Shown piece by piece: positions 15,792 through 24,546 of a DNA stretch of 64,000 nucleotides (the stretch's first letter is position 1; every line of letters starts with the position of its first letter). The notes beneath the pieces are model-generated. The model saw only the letters and a program-made list of their open reading frames with translations. It made no database searches and was not told the DNA's origin. The position numbers and the translations under genes were made by a program. This DNA comes from an uncultured Lachnospiraceae bacterium (GTDB lineage Bacteria; Bacillota; Clostridia; Lachnospirales; Lachnospiraceae). Location of the stretch: NCBI GenBank assembly GCA_947169935.1, contig CAMVRS010000004.1:1-64000 (forward strand). Direction: 5' to 3'.

Positions 15792-17477
15792 TTATGCCTC
15801 CTGTTTGATAAACTTCTCAAAGTCCTCCGGCGGAACGGGCTTTGAAAAATAATAACCCTGAATGAGCTGGCATCCCATCTTCTTAAGTGCCTCCAGCTGG
15901 GACTCATCTTCCACGCCTTCAGCTACTGCCGGCACTTTCAGGAAATCTGCGATCTCCATTACCAGTTCAACAAGCTTACGGTTTTTTTCATCCCTGTTCA
16001 TGTTCCTTATGAAACTCATATCTATCTTGAGCACATCAATAGGAATGGTGGTGATCATATTAAGTGATGAATAACCCGTTCCGAAGTCATCCATCTCTAT
16101 CTTAAACCCGCGGGCGCGCAGTTTATCAGCCACGTCAGTGAGTCCTTTTGCATCATCTGCATAAGCAGACTCCGTTATCTCCAGCATCAGATCGGAGACG
16201 TTGATACCGCTTTCCTCGATTATTTCAATAAGCCCGTTTTCAAGTTCCGGATCATAGATATCAACCCTGGAAACGTTGACCGAAACCGGAACGGTAACGC
16301 CAAACTTATCTCTCCATTTCCTTATCTGGGATGCCGCCTCACGCCATACATAATGATCGAGCTTCTGTATAAGACCGTTGCTCTCAAACAGAGGAATGAA
16401 CTCACCGGGACTGATCATCCCCAGCTCGGGATGCTTCCATCTTATGAGTGCTTCCGCACTTCTCAGTTCCGGTTTTTCCGACTGTATCCCATACTTAGGC
16501 TGATAAAAGACTGTCAGATTTCTGTTTGCTATCGCGTCATCTATATCATGTATCAGTCTTTCATGGAAAAGATCGGCATCATTCATTTCCCTGCTGTAGA
16601 AATTAACCTCCCTGGTATAGTCCCCTCTTATGCGGTCACAGGCAAGCTTTGCATGGTCGAACCTTTCATCGATGGAAATCTGCTTATCAACGTTCTGATA
16701 AACGCCTGCCCTTATACGTATCTTCGGAATATGCGAATACTTTTCCAGTTCATCGGAAAGCCCTGTAAAAAGTCCGTCGTAACTGTCCCGATGATCCACA
16801 TACAGATAGAAATAGTCCGCATCCGGCCTGCAGCCTATGTACATTCCGCTGCCAAATATCTGCATCAGGGCATTTGCGATCTTCTTCAGTATCTCATCAC
16901 CCATATCACGTCCGAACATTTCATTTATCATATGGAAATGTTCGACATTAAGCACTATCGCGTCGTCCGATGAGATTTCATCATAATCATCAGCCTGTCT
17001 TACATATTCATGGAAAAACTCCCTTGTAAAGAGTCCGGTCAGCTCGTCCTTTTCCGCACTGCGGATTATGCTCTTATCCTCATAAAGCTGTATGATCCTC
17101 TCACATCTGGCTTTTATGACTTCCGGGCTGTCATAGGGCTTGGTTATAAAATCGTCGGCCCCGTGTTTTATGCTGCTGACCTCGGCAGGTTTTTCGGAGG
17201 TCATTACTATCACGGGAATACCGGACAGCATTTCATCAGCCTTTATCTTTCCCAGTAATTCTTCACCGCTCATCACGGGCATAAGCAGATCCAGCAGTAT
17301 GAGCGAATACCGTACCTTTTTCTCATGGAGCATTTCCAGAGCCTGTGCCCCGTTTTCCGCATAAGACACCGCATAATCGTCCTGCAGCATGTTTCCCAGG
17401 ATTTCCCGGTTTATCTCCTCATCTTCAACGATAAGAATACGTCGTTTCAACCCTTTTGAATACGCAAAATCACTCAT
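15792..17477 (-). CDS. Response regulator with degenerate GGDEF and intact EAL
   Basis: A 561-residue protein; ATG 17477 is chosen because GCGGAGGTG lies just upstream. Receiver domain about 12-125: VEDEE acid pocket, phospho-Asp in LILLDLLMP, Lys in FITKPY. GGDEF-like domain about 145-290: the signature is replaced by RPDADYF, so cyclase activity is unlikely. EAL domain about 310-560: EALIRW, LEITESA, MDDFGTGYSSL, LKIDMSF, AEGVED, all expected catalytic residues. It should therefore hydrolyse c-di-GMP under control of phosphorylation. The next gene is an HPt protein, forming the output end of a phosphorelay. Confidence 0.92.
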   Translation of the reverse strand: MSDFAYSKGLKRRILIVEDEEINREILGNMLQDDYAVSYAENGAQALEMLHEKKVRYSLILLDLLMPVMSGEELLGKIKADEMLSGIPVIVMTSEKPAEVSSIKHGADDFITKPYDSPEVIKARCERIIQLYEDKSIIRSAEKDELTGLFTREFFHEYVRQADDYDEISSDDAIVLNVEHFHMINEMFGRDMGDEILKKIANALMQIFGSGMYIGCRPDADYFYLYVDHRDSYDGLFTGLSDELEKYSHIPKIRIRAGVYQNVDKQISIDERFDHAKLACDRIRGDYTREVNFYSREMNDADLFHERLIHDIDDAIANRNLTVFYQPKYGIQSEKPELRSAEALIRWKHPELGMISPGEFIPLFESNGLIQKLDHYVWREAASQIRKWRDKFGVTVPVSVNVSRVDIYDPELENGLIEIIEESGINVSDLMLEITESAYADDAKGLTDVADKLRARGFKIEMDDFGTGYSSLNMITTIPIDVLKIDMSFIRNMNRDEKNRKLVELVMEIADFLKVPAVAEGVEDESQLEALKKMGCQLIQGYYFSKPVPPEDFEKFIKQEA

Positions 17478-17532
17478 TTGGCACCTCCGCATCAGTATAA
17501 GTCTTTTATGCCCTTAATATTACTATTTTACC

Positions 17533-17573
17533 ATAAAAAAAGGCCGTGCAACAGAAAATTTCTGTTACACGGC
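17533..17573 (-). terminator. Terminator of the gan operon
   Basis: On the minus strand GCCGTGTAACAGAAA pairs with TTTCTGTTGCACGGC around a very small loop (one mismatch), followed by seven T. Confidence 0.9.
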
Positions 17574-17591
17574 TAAAGTGTTTTTTGCCGC

Positions 17592-19541
17592 CTATTTCTC
17601 GCTGTAAAACTCTATATCATCAACGGTTCCCCAGCCTTTGGCCGCACCTTTCACGGATACGCCCACAGTCACGCTTTCACCATCGGCCACCTCGATACCG
17701 CCTATCTCCATGCGCTGCCAGTGCTGCCAGCCATCCGGTGTTGCAGGCTCCGAAGTATAGGTCTTATCCCCCGCCTTCACATACAGCACTATCTCGGGCG
17801 AAGGTCCCAGATCCCCACCCTGGAAATTAGCGACTGCAGCATATTTCCCGGCGCTCAGGGTCTTTGTCACAGTCTGCTCAACGGTGAAATCCAGCTCCTG
17901 TGTCGAATAGAAATGGAATGCTTTTTCCCCGCTCAGCGCATCCGAAGCTTTGGTCTGGATATCCGTAGAATCACCGCTGCCCTTATCGCTTACAGCCCAC
18001 ATGGACGCATCCGCATCCTCAAAGCTGAAATTATCAAGATAATTGATGTTCATTATCTTAACCTTTGCTGTTATGCTGTCGCCGTTTGATATGGTCCCGG
18101 GCACCTCGTATACCCCCGCCGCATTTACATCCACACCGGATACGTCCCAGTCAACAGCCAAGTCTTCCGCTGCTGCCGGATCGTTATAATATACGCCTAT
18201 TGCTGCAGGCATAACCAGCTGATCGCCTATGCCGCTCTCAATATATACATCTTTATAAGCCAGCACCTCAAGGGGCGCATTTGCACCGTATTTAAGCCAC
18301 TTAAATACATTCAGTGAGGCAAGCGCTTTTCCGTCATGGTCAAACATGGCCTGGTTGTCCCATGAACAGCCTCCGTAATAAACGCCTGCATCCAGGGGAT
18401 CGTAATAAGTGGAATAACTGCTGGCCCATCCGGATCCGTACTGTTCCCATTTGGCTTTATTGCTCTCATAGTCGCTGCCTACCGGCACCCAGGCACCTTC
18501 CCAGTAGAAAAGGCCCAGAGCTCCTGCATCTGCAGCATAAGCTGCAATATCCCTTATGCACTTTGCCTGTCCCTGTACACCGGCGGGATAGCCGTCCAGG
18601 GCGTCTTCCCCTGCAACGGAATTGCCGAAGGCATCCCCGTCTTCACCGGTCCAGAGGTAAGCAGTCTCAAAGATGCAGGTATCCTTACCGTAGGTCTGCT
18701 TTATCTGTTTCAAAAGAGAATTCATATTCTCCATGGTTCCGTGCCAGTAGGGATAATAGGATACTCCGAAGATATCGTAATCAACGCCGCTGGTACTTAA
18801 CAGATCAGCACGTCTTATAGTTCCCTCAGGGTCATCCAGCGCAGTGTAATGCACGGCAACCTTGATATTCTTATCCGCAGCCCTCACGCCTGCCGAAGCC
18901 GATTTAAGCAGTTCCATGATGGCCGCCTGATCGTATACGCCGCACATACCGTTATTTATCTCGTTTCCGATCTGCACGATGCCTATATCCGCGCCGGCCT
19001 TCTTAATGGACTTGATGCTTTCCTCCGTAAATTCACGTATCAGCTCCGCCTTTTCCTGCGCATCTTTCCTGGCCCATTTGGTGGGGGAGTACTGCTTTTT
19101 GGGATCTGCCCAGAAATCGCTGTAATGGAAATCCACTAAAAGCTTCATGCCGCATTCCGCTGCGCGCTTTCCGATCTTTCCGGCTTTTTCCACATCACAG
19201 TTTCCGCCACCGAAGCCGTTTCCGTTCTCATCATAAGGCTCGTTCCAGACACGCACGCGTATATAATTGATACCGGCATCCGCAAGTATCTCGAATACAT
19301 CCTTTGCATTACCGGCTTCATCCTTATAGACTACGCCGCTTTCTTCCTCAGCTATCACCGACGATATATCCATACCTTTGATGAAATCATCCGGTATCCC
19401 GTCAACGGGAGCCACGAATACCGCTGCATCTTCTGCCCCGGTCGGTAAAACGGGAGTGTATTTTTGCTTTACACTCCCGCACGCCGTTAACATCAGTATG
19501 GAACCCGTCAGCATCATGACCGATACTAACTTTTTATTCAT
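17592..19541 (-). CDS. ganB: GH53 endo-beta-1,4-galactanase lipoprotein
   Basis: A 649-residue lipoprotein (signal MNKKLVSVMMLTGSILMLTAC, Cys21). Residues about 50-400 form a GH53 barrel: GMDISSVIAEEESG, YIRVRVWNEPYD, VDFHYSDFWADP. The acid/base is Glu194 in IGNEINNG and the nucleophile Glu292 in IFETAYLW. The C-terminal 230 residues look like Ig-like plus a carbohydrate-binding beta-sandwich (NINYLDNFSFEDADASMWAV, GWQHWQRMEI), possibly CBM61-like. It cuts beta-1,4-galactan (pectin side chains) at the cell surface. It is the last gene of an operon with the galacto-oligosaccharide importer. Confidence 0.9.
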   Translation of the reverse strand: MNKKLVSVMMLTGSILMLTACGSVKQKYTPVLPTGAEDAAVFVAPVDGIPDDFIKGMDISSVIAEEESGVVYKDEAGNAKDVFEILADAGINYIRVRVWNEPYDENGNGFGGGNCDVEKAGKIGKRAAECGMKLLVDFHYSDFWADPKKQYSPTKWARKDAQEKAELIREFTEESIKSIKKAGADIGIVQIGNEINNGMCGVYDQAAIMELLKSASAGVRAADKNIKVAVHYTALDDPEGTIRRADLLSTSGVDYDIFGVSYYPYWHGTMENMNSLLKQIKQTYGKDTCIFETAYLWTGEDGDAFGNSVAGEDALDGYPAGVQGQAKCIRDIAAYAADAGALGLFYWEGAWVPVGSDYESNKAKWEQYGSGWASSYSTYYDPLDAGVYYGGCSWDNQAMFDHDGKALASLNVFKWLKYGANAPLEVLAYKDVYIESGIGDQLVMPAAIGVYYNDPAAAEDLAVDWDVSGVDVNAAGVYEVPGTISNGDSITAKVKIMNINYLDNFSFEDADASMWAVSDKGSGDSTDIQTKASDALSGEKAFHFYSTQELDFTVEQTVTKTLSAGKYAAVANFQGGDLGPSPEIVLYVKAGDKTYTSEPATPDGWQHWQRMEIGGIEVADGESVTVGVSVKGAAKGWGTVDDIEFYSEK

Positions 19542-19545
19542 ACTA

Positions 19546-20469
19546 TCATCCTTTCGTTGAACCGCTTGTTACACCTTCAACATAATACTTCTGCATTATC
19601 ACGAACAGTATAGATATAGGTATCGATATCAGTATGCCGCCTGCACAGAACTGTGAGAAATACCTTGGCAGGTTCTCCTTGCTGAGCATTCCGTAAAGTC
19701 CTATGGCTATGGTGTAATTCTTCACATCATGTCCCAGCATAAGCTTTGCGAATACAAAGTCTCCCCAGGGGATCAGGAATGATGCGATTATCTGATATAC
19801 CACTATGGGGCGGCATAGAGGGAATATTATCTGCATGAACACGTCAAACTCCGATGCTCCCTCAAGCTTTGCCGCTTCGCGCAGCGAAGCCGGTATGGTA
19901 TCCATATATCCCTTAACGATCAGATACCCCAGACCGGAACCTGCCGAATAAACAACTATCATACCTATGTGGCTCTCTGTCAGGCCTATGGATTTCATTA
20001 TGAAATACACGGCTATCATCGAAAGCACGCCGGGGAACATATTGATGACCATCGTCAGTCTCATGAGTCCCGCCCTGCCTTCAAAGCGGCAGCATGCAAA
20101 TGCATAACTTACCATAAGCACGAATATGGTGGAGATAACACAGGTAAACGCTGCTATTATCAGTGTGTTAAAGAACCAGCGCAGATACATTACGGCACTG
20201 TTGGACTTAAACAGGTTAAAGAAGTTTGCTATCGTCCATCCTTTTGACGGGAAGAAGTGAGCATAGTTGATACCGGGATCCTTATTAAACGCCGATACCA
20301 ACAGCCAGAATATGGGTGCCAGCCATATGATCGACAGTATTGCCAGAAGCAGGTTCTTCAATACTGCTCCTATCATACGCTTTCTTCTTACGCCAACGCT
20401 TCTGGTCTGTATAACATTGACCTGCATCTTACCGGGTTTGGAGGTTTTGTTTTCGTTTGTTTCACTCAT
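19546..20469 (-). CDS. ganQ: Galacto-oligosaccharide ABC permease, MalG/GanQ type
   Basis: A 307-residue permease with six predicted helices. The EAA loop that docks the ATPase is SLREAAKLEGASEFDVFMQI, followed by the Gly-containing IIFPLCRP. The MalG-like C-terminal YYVEGVTSGSTKG is typical. The start overlaps the stop of the upstream permease (4 nt), and ganB follows after 4 nt. It imports galactan fragments with GanP and GanS. No ATP-binding subunit is encoded nearby, so a shared MsmX-type ATPase is expected (known for this family). Confidence 0.9.
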   Translation of the reverse strand: MSETNENKTSKPGKMQVNVIQTRSVGVRRKRMIGAVLKNLLLAILSIIWLAPIFWLLVSAFNKDPGINYAHFFPSKGWTIANFFNLFKSNSAVMYLRWFFNTLIIAAFTCVISTIFVLMVSYAFACCRFEGRAGLMRLTMVINMFPGVLSMIAVYFIMKSIGLTESHIGMIVVYSAGSGLGYLIVKGYMDTIPASLREAAKLEGASEFDVFMQIIFPLCRPIVVYQIIASFLIPWGDFVFAKLMLGHDVKNYTIAIGLYGMLSKENLPRYFSQFCAGGILISIPISILFVIMQKYYVEGVTSGSTKG

Positions 20470-21944
20470 AACTGATAATCCTCCTCTTTATTTCCTTTCA
20501 TCAGTCTGCTGTATGATACCAGCGTAAATGCGATACAGATGATGAATACTATGATACCTATAACAGACGCCATCTTGTAGTTATAATCTTCATTAGTCAG
20601 ACGGAACAGCCAGGTTACCAGAAGGTCTACTTCCTTTGCACTGGAGTTAGCCATCTTCATATCGCTTGTAATGTACAGATCCTGTGTAAGCAGATATATA
20701 ACGTTAAAGTTATTGATATTACGTACAAAGTCGGTGATCAGCGCAGGTCCCTGCACAACCAGGATGTACGGCACTATTATCTTCCAGAAGATCTGCCACT
20801 TGCTTGCGCCGTCAATCCTTGCGCTCTCTATCTGATCCTGGGGAGCATTCATAAGAACGCCTGTAGCTATCAGCATCTGATAAGGAACACCCACCCAGAT
20901 ATTGATGAGGATTATCATGAACTTGGCCCAGCCTACGGAACCACCCGAAAGGAACGGTATATAACTCATATTCGGCTTGACCAGGCCTATGTTCTTGAAA
21001 AAATCCAGCAATCCCGCATTTGTTGCCAGTGTATTCACTATACCGTCATCCCTGAAAAAGTTACGCATCAGAAGCAGGGTTACAAACTGAGGTACAGCGA
21101 TGGTGATCATAAAGAAGGTACGCCACATTTTGGGATATATAACGCCCTGGGAATTGATCAGGACCGCAAGGGCGATACCGCCGATAAAGCAGGTGAAGGT
21201 TGCAACAACCGCCCATACAAAGGTCCATGATACTATCTTTCCGAAAGCGTAGCCAAAGGTGATCGACATTCCGCCGCTGGAGAACAGAGTCCTGAAATTC
21301 TCAAATCCTACCCAGCTGAGCAGTGAATTGGGAGGCATATGATCCTTATCATAATTGGTAAATGCCACCGCTATCAGCACGAACAGCGGAAGGACGTTCA
21401 TAAGGATCACGCCTAAAGTAGGCAGGGTAAGCAGGGTTCTGTGGAAATTGCTTCCTATATAAGTCTGCAGTTCCTCAATGAAGTTGTTTATGGGCTTTCC
21501 CTGTTCTTCCCTCAGCTGTAATTTATATACTTCTTTGATATTATGGATATACCATAGGATAAACACAAACAGTGTAAAGAGTGCCGTGATACTGGATATC
21601 AATATCAGAAATGAATTATCGTAATCATTAACTATGTTCTTACCTGTTGCAGGATCAAACACCATCTCAAGCTGTACGGTTCCCAATGTTCCGAAGTCCG
21701 CAAGATTGGGTACAGCCCAGAATACCAGCAATAAAATATACAGTATCTCCACCACAGAAATGATGATACCCTTCATCAGCTGTTTTCTTGCAAAGAAACC
21801 GAATCCCATAAGTATCAGTGACAGCTTAACAGCCTTATCACCCTTCGCAACTGCGGTTCCAAAATCCTTAAAATACTTTACAAAGGTCTTTCCAAAGGTC
21901 GCTTTTTCTTTTTTTCCGTATAATCTGGACTTTTTTTTCTTCAT
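20466..21944 (-). CDS. ganP: Galacto-oligosaccharide ABC permease, MalF/GanP type
   Basis: A 492-residue permease. The N-terminus carries a basic cytosolic stretch and extra helices (GFFARKQLMKGIIISVVEIL) that distinguish Firmicute GanP/MalF-type proteins. The conserved six-helix core starts near 170 (FHRTLLTLPTLGVILMNVLP). The EAA loop is IESARIDGASKWQIFWKIIV. It lies between the binding-protein gene and ganQ. A hairpin in the upstream 88-nt gap may lower its expression relative to the binding protein. Confidence 0.9.
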   Translation of the reverse strand: MKKKKSRLYGKKEKATFGKTFVKYFKDFGTAVAKGDKAVKLSLILMGFGFFARKQLMKGIIISVVEILYILLLVFWAVPNLADFGTLGTVQLEMVFDPATGKNIVNDYDNSFLILISSITALFTLFVFILWYIHNIKEVYKLQLREEQGKPINNFIEELQTYIGSNFHRTLLTLPTLGVILMNVLPLFVLIAVAFTNYDKDHMPPNSLLSWVGFENFRTLFSSGGMSITFGYAFGKIVSWTFVWAVVATFTCFIGGIALAVLINSQGVIYPKMWRTFFMITIAVPQFVTLLLMRNFFRDDGIVNTLATNAGLLDFFKNIGLVKPNMSYIPFLSGGSVGWAKFMIILINIWVGVPYQMLIATGVLMNAPQDQIESARIDGASKWQIFWKIIVPYILVVQGPALITDFVRNINNFNVIYLLTQDLYITSDMKMANSSAKEVDLLVTWLFRLTNEDYNYKMASVIGIIVFIICIAFTLVSYSRLMKGNKEEDYQL

Positions 21945-21967
21945 ATCCTATCCCTCTTTTGTCAAAG

Positions 21968-22008
21968 AAAGCCCCACATGCCTTTTGTTTATAGACATAT
22001 GGGGCTTT
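21968..22008 (-). promoter_or_regulatory. Intercistronic hairpin between ganS and ganP
   Basis: On the minus strand AAAGCCCCATATG pairs with CATGTGGGGCTTT (one mismatch), followed by a T-rich but interrupted CTTTGAC. It is a likely partial terminator or RNA-stabilising element, giving more binding protein than permease, as is common in ABC operons. Confidence 0.7.
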
Positions 22009-22032
22009 GAAAACCTTATCGGCCGGATAAAC

Positions 22033-23307
22033 TTACGGAGCAGTGATACCTGCTACTGCCTCGTCAAGCATACCCTGAATATCGGAAACGGTACCTTCTG
22101 AAAGGTTCTTTCCAAGAGTTGCTGCAGGATCCCAGAAGTTGCCGCCTATACGCTGAGGCTGTGCAAACTTTGTCTGCTCGCTGATAGCTGCGATATCTGC
22201 AGAAGCCTGAACCTCAGGTGATGCTGCAGCATTGGAGTTTGAAGGACCCCAGCCTACTTTTTCAAAACGTGATTTCTGGGCATCCTCATTGGTAAGGTAC
22301 TCAGCAAGTACCATAGCCCAGCCTACGTTCTCTGAATGAGGGTTAACACCAACCAGCTTGCAGCTGAAATATGAGTTCATCTGATAGGTCTGGCCGCCTG
22401 CGGTAAACTCGGGAAGCTTTGCTGCACCGAAGTTTGCGCCCCACTCTTCCTGAAGCGCGGAGGAGTTCCAGATACCGTTTACTACCGCTGCATAAGTACC
22501 TTCCTTAACGCCGGTAACTGCCGAACCGTCATCGGTGATATTTGCTACGGTTCCTTCTGCACAGTAATCCATTATAGCTTTTGCTACATCAGGGCCTGCA
22601 CCGGTATTCCAGTTGCAGGTATTTGCGCCTGAATCGGTAAGATATGCATCAAGGCCTGCGCCTGCAAACCAGCCGTACAGATACCATGCATTACCAAACT
22701 CAAAGCCGATCTTCTTTCCTGCTGCCTTTGCCTTTGTTACCATGGTATCAAGGCTCTTTACATCATCCTCTGAGAAAACGGACTTATCATAGAAAAGATA
22801 ATAGGTGTTGTCTGCTGTCATAGGATATGCATAAAGCTGGCCGTTAACAGTTGCGGCGTCAACAGCACCTGCTGCATTTGCAGCCTTTACATCATAGGTA
22901 TATCCGATCGACACTGCCTGAAGAGCGCCTGCGTTAACAAGCTCGGTTATCTGGTCATCTGCAAATGAATAAACATCTGCTGCTGCGGTGATATCGGTAA
23001 GCACGGTGTCCTTTGCGGTTGATTCGGACTCTGCACCAAGAGTGATATCAAAGTTTACTGATGAATACTGTGCCTTAAATGCATCGATGAGTTCCTGTGT
23101 GTGATCCTGTGCCTCGGTAACATCAGATGCCCATACGGTAAGCTTTACAGTTCCGCTGGTTGCATCGATAAGGCTCTGCAGGGGATCGGCTGTCGTGCCT
23201 GATGCACCGCCTTCGCTTCCGCCATTGTTCTTGCCGCTGTCGCAGCCTGCAAGAGCAGCCGTGCACATTGTCATTGCCATGAGTAATGCGATAACACGTT
23301 TTTTCAT
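22033..23307 (-). CDS. ganS: Galactan-oligosaccharide binding lipoprotein
   Basis: A 424-residue family 1 extracellular solute-binding protein. I use ATG 23307, behind GGAGGAGGA, which gives a proper lipoprotein signal (MKKRVIALLMAMTMCTAALA then GCDSG). The maltose-binding-like fold shows VKLTVWASDVTEAQD, YAYPMTADNTYYLFYDKSVF and WNSSALQEEWGANFG. It captures oligosaccharides for GanPQ. Specificity for beta-galacto-oligosaccharides is inferred from the adjacent galactanase and regulator. Confidence 0.85.
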   Translation of the reverse strand: MKKRVIALLMAMTMCTAALAGCDSGKNNGGSEGGASGTTADPLQSLIDATSGTVKLTVWASDVTEAQDHTQELIDAFKAQYSSVNFDITLGAESESTAKDTVLTDITAAADVYSFADDQITELVNAGALQAVSIGYTYDVKAANAAGAVDAATVNGQLYAYPMTADNTYYLFYDKSVFSEDDVKSLDTMVTKAKAAGKKIGFEFGNAWYLYGWFAGAGLDAYLTDSGANTCNWNTGAGPDVAKAIMDYCAEGTVANITDDGSAVTGVKEGTYAAVVNGIWNSSALQEEWGANFGAAKLPEFTAGGQTYQMNSYFSCKLVGVNPHSENVGWAMVLAEYLTNEDAQKSRFEKVGWGPSNSNAAASPEVQASADIAAISEQTKFAQPQRIGGNFWDPAATLGKNLSEGTVSDIQGMLDEAVAGITAP

Positions 23308-23349
23308 TATTTGTTCCTCCTCCTTTAATGTGAACACCTTAATGCCATT

Positions 23350-23363
23350 AGCGCAAGCGGTTG
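23350..23363. promoter_or_regulatory. LacI-type operator for the gan operon
   Basis: AGCGCAAGCGGTTGT is an imperfect GCAAnCGnTTG palindrome located just downstream of the predicted start of the ganS promoter, where a bound repressor would block transcription. It matches the site at 24457-24472 in front of ganR. Confidence 0.7.
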
Positions 23364-23374
23364 TTCATAGTGTA

Positions 23375-23403
23375 ACTATAAACCTGCGCTTTTTAATTGT
23401 CAA
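23375..23403 (-). promoter_or_regulatory. ganS operon promoter
   Basis: On the minus strand TTGACA (23398-23403), 17 nt and TATAGT (23375-23380). Confidence 0.75.
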
Positions 23404-23408
23404 CACAT

Positions 23409-24398
23409 TTATTGTGTCGATGCCTTCAGTATCACTTCATACCCAAGCAGGGTTCTTTCAGGTACTTCGTTTCCTTCGATCATATCCAGCAGTATACTGC
23501 AGGCTTTTTCCCCAAGTTCCATAGGGTCGTACTGCAGTGAAGTGACCGCCGGCTGTATGCCTTCCAGCATCCTGCTGTTATAGAAAGAAGCCACTTTGAT
23601 CCGTCCGGGTATATCTACGCCGTCCCTGCGGAGCTTGCTCATAACGTAAAAGCATATATAATCGTCTTCACATATTATGCAGTCCACGCCGTCGGAAAGC
23701 GCCGCTTCTACAGCTCTCTCTATATCCGCAACGTTTGAGCAGTTAACATATTCGTTATGCTTTACGGAACCTATACCGGCCTCAAAGCCCTTTCTTCTGG
23801 TCTCATTTACAACCTTGCTCCTGTCACCGCCGATAAGGGAGACAAATCTGACATTCTTCATCCTTATTATGGACGAAAGTTCGCTGCAGGCTGCCAGATG
23901 ATCGTTATCAACCTGCACCACCCCCTTTACCTCGGTACTTCCTACCACCACAAAAGGCAGCTTTTTCTCTTTAAGATAAGCTATTGCCGGATCTTTCCGA
24001 AGGCTCTGGCCCAGTATCACACCGTCAACCTTCTGATTCTCGACTATACGCTTAAGACCGCTGATATTATTGCCGTTTACCGCGCCGATAAGCACATCGG
24101 AATCCTTCTTTGCTGCAACATCAATAACGCCCTGCATGCAGCGCTGAAAGAAGGAAAGAGATGAAAGCTCGCTGTCCCCGGGGATGATCCAGCCTATATT
24201 ATAGCTGCGGGACTGCGCCAGTCCCCTGGCCTGGGGATTGGGTTTAAAGCCAATGGCATCAATATAGTCCAAAACCCTTTTACGGGTTTCGGCACCAATA
24301 CGCCCTTTTCCGGAGATAGATCTGGATACGGTTGTCTTGGATATGCCCAGCTCTCTTGCGATATCATCAATGGTAAGCGTTTTGTTTAAATCTTCCAT
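23409..24398 (-). CDS. ganR: LacI-family repressor of galactan utilisation
   Basis: A 329-residue LacI/GalR regulator. The N-terminal helix-turn-helix and hinge are clear: LTIDDIARELGISKTTVSRS, ISGKGRIGAETRKRVLDYID, NPQARGLAQSRSYNIG. The sugar-binding domain spans about 62-325, with GVDCIICEDDYICFYVMSKL and the final VTSLQYDPMELGEKA. It lies immediately upstream of the gan operon, in the same direction. Matching palindromes are found at both the ganS and ganR promoters, so it probably represses both and is released by a galactan-derived sugar. Confidence 0.88.
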   Translation of the reverse strand: MEDLNKTLTIDDIARELGISKTTVSRSISGKGRIGAETRKRVLDYIDAIGFKPNPQARGLAQSRSYNIGWIIPGDSELSSLSFFQRCMQGVIDVAAKKDSDVLIGAVNGNNISGLKRIVENQKVDGVILGQSLRKDPAIAYLKEKKLPFVVVGSTEVKGVVQVDNDHLAACSELSSIIRMKNVRFVSLIGGDRSKVVNETRRKGFEAGIGSVKHNEYVNCSNVADIERAVEAALSDGVDCIICEDDYICFYVMSKLRRDGVDIPGRIKVASFYNSRMLEGIQPAVTSLQYDPMELGEKACSILLDMIEGNEVPERTLLGYEVILKASTQ

Positions 24399-24456
24399 TA
24401 TCAGGTCCTTTGCATAAAGTATTTGAAGATCAGTATAAGCAGATGAAGTATGGATT

Positions 24457-24472
24457 TGCGCAAACGGTTGCG
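24457..24472. promoter_or_regulatory. LacI-type operator at the ganR promoter
   Basis: TGCGCAAACGGTTGCG, a near-perfect CGCAAAC/GTTGCG palindrome, lies just downstream of the ganR transcript start. It is the stronger of two matching sites and implies autorepression. Confidence 0.8.
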
Positions 24473-24485
24473 TTATCTTGATTAA

Positions 24486-24514
24486 AATATAGGTTCTTTA
24501 AAGATTTTTGTCAA
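24486..24514 (-). promoter_or_regulatory. ganR promoter
   Basis: On the minus strand TTGACA (24509-24514), 17 nt and TATATT (24486-24491). Its -35 hexamer overlaps the -35 of the divergent promoter at 24508-24536. Confidence 0.75.
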
Positions 24515-24536
24515 GCGGATTTTTTCATGATATAAT
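24508..24536 (+). promoter_or_regulatory. Promoter of the DUF3810 gene, probably leaderless
   Basis: TTGTCA (24508-24513), 17 nt and TATAAT (24531-24536). The predicted start at about 24543 is at most 4 nt before ATG 24547. Confidence 0.65.
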
Positions 24537-24546
24537 CTTTTACATT

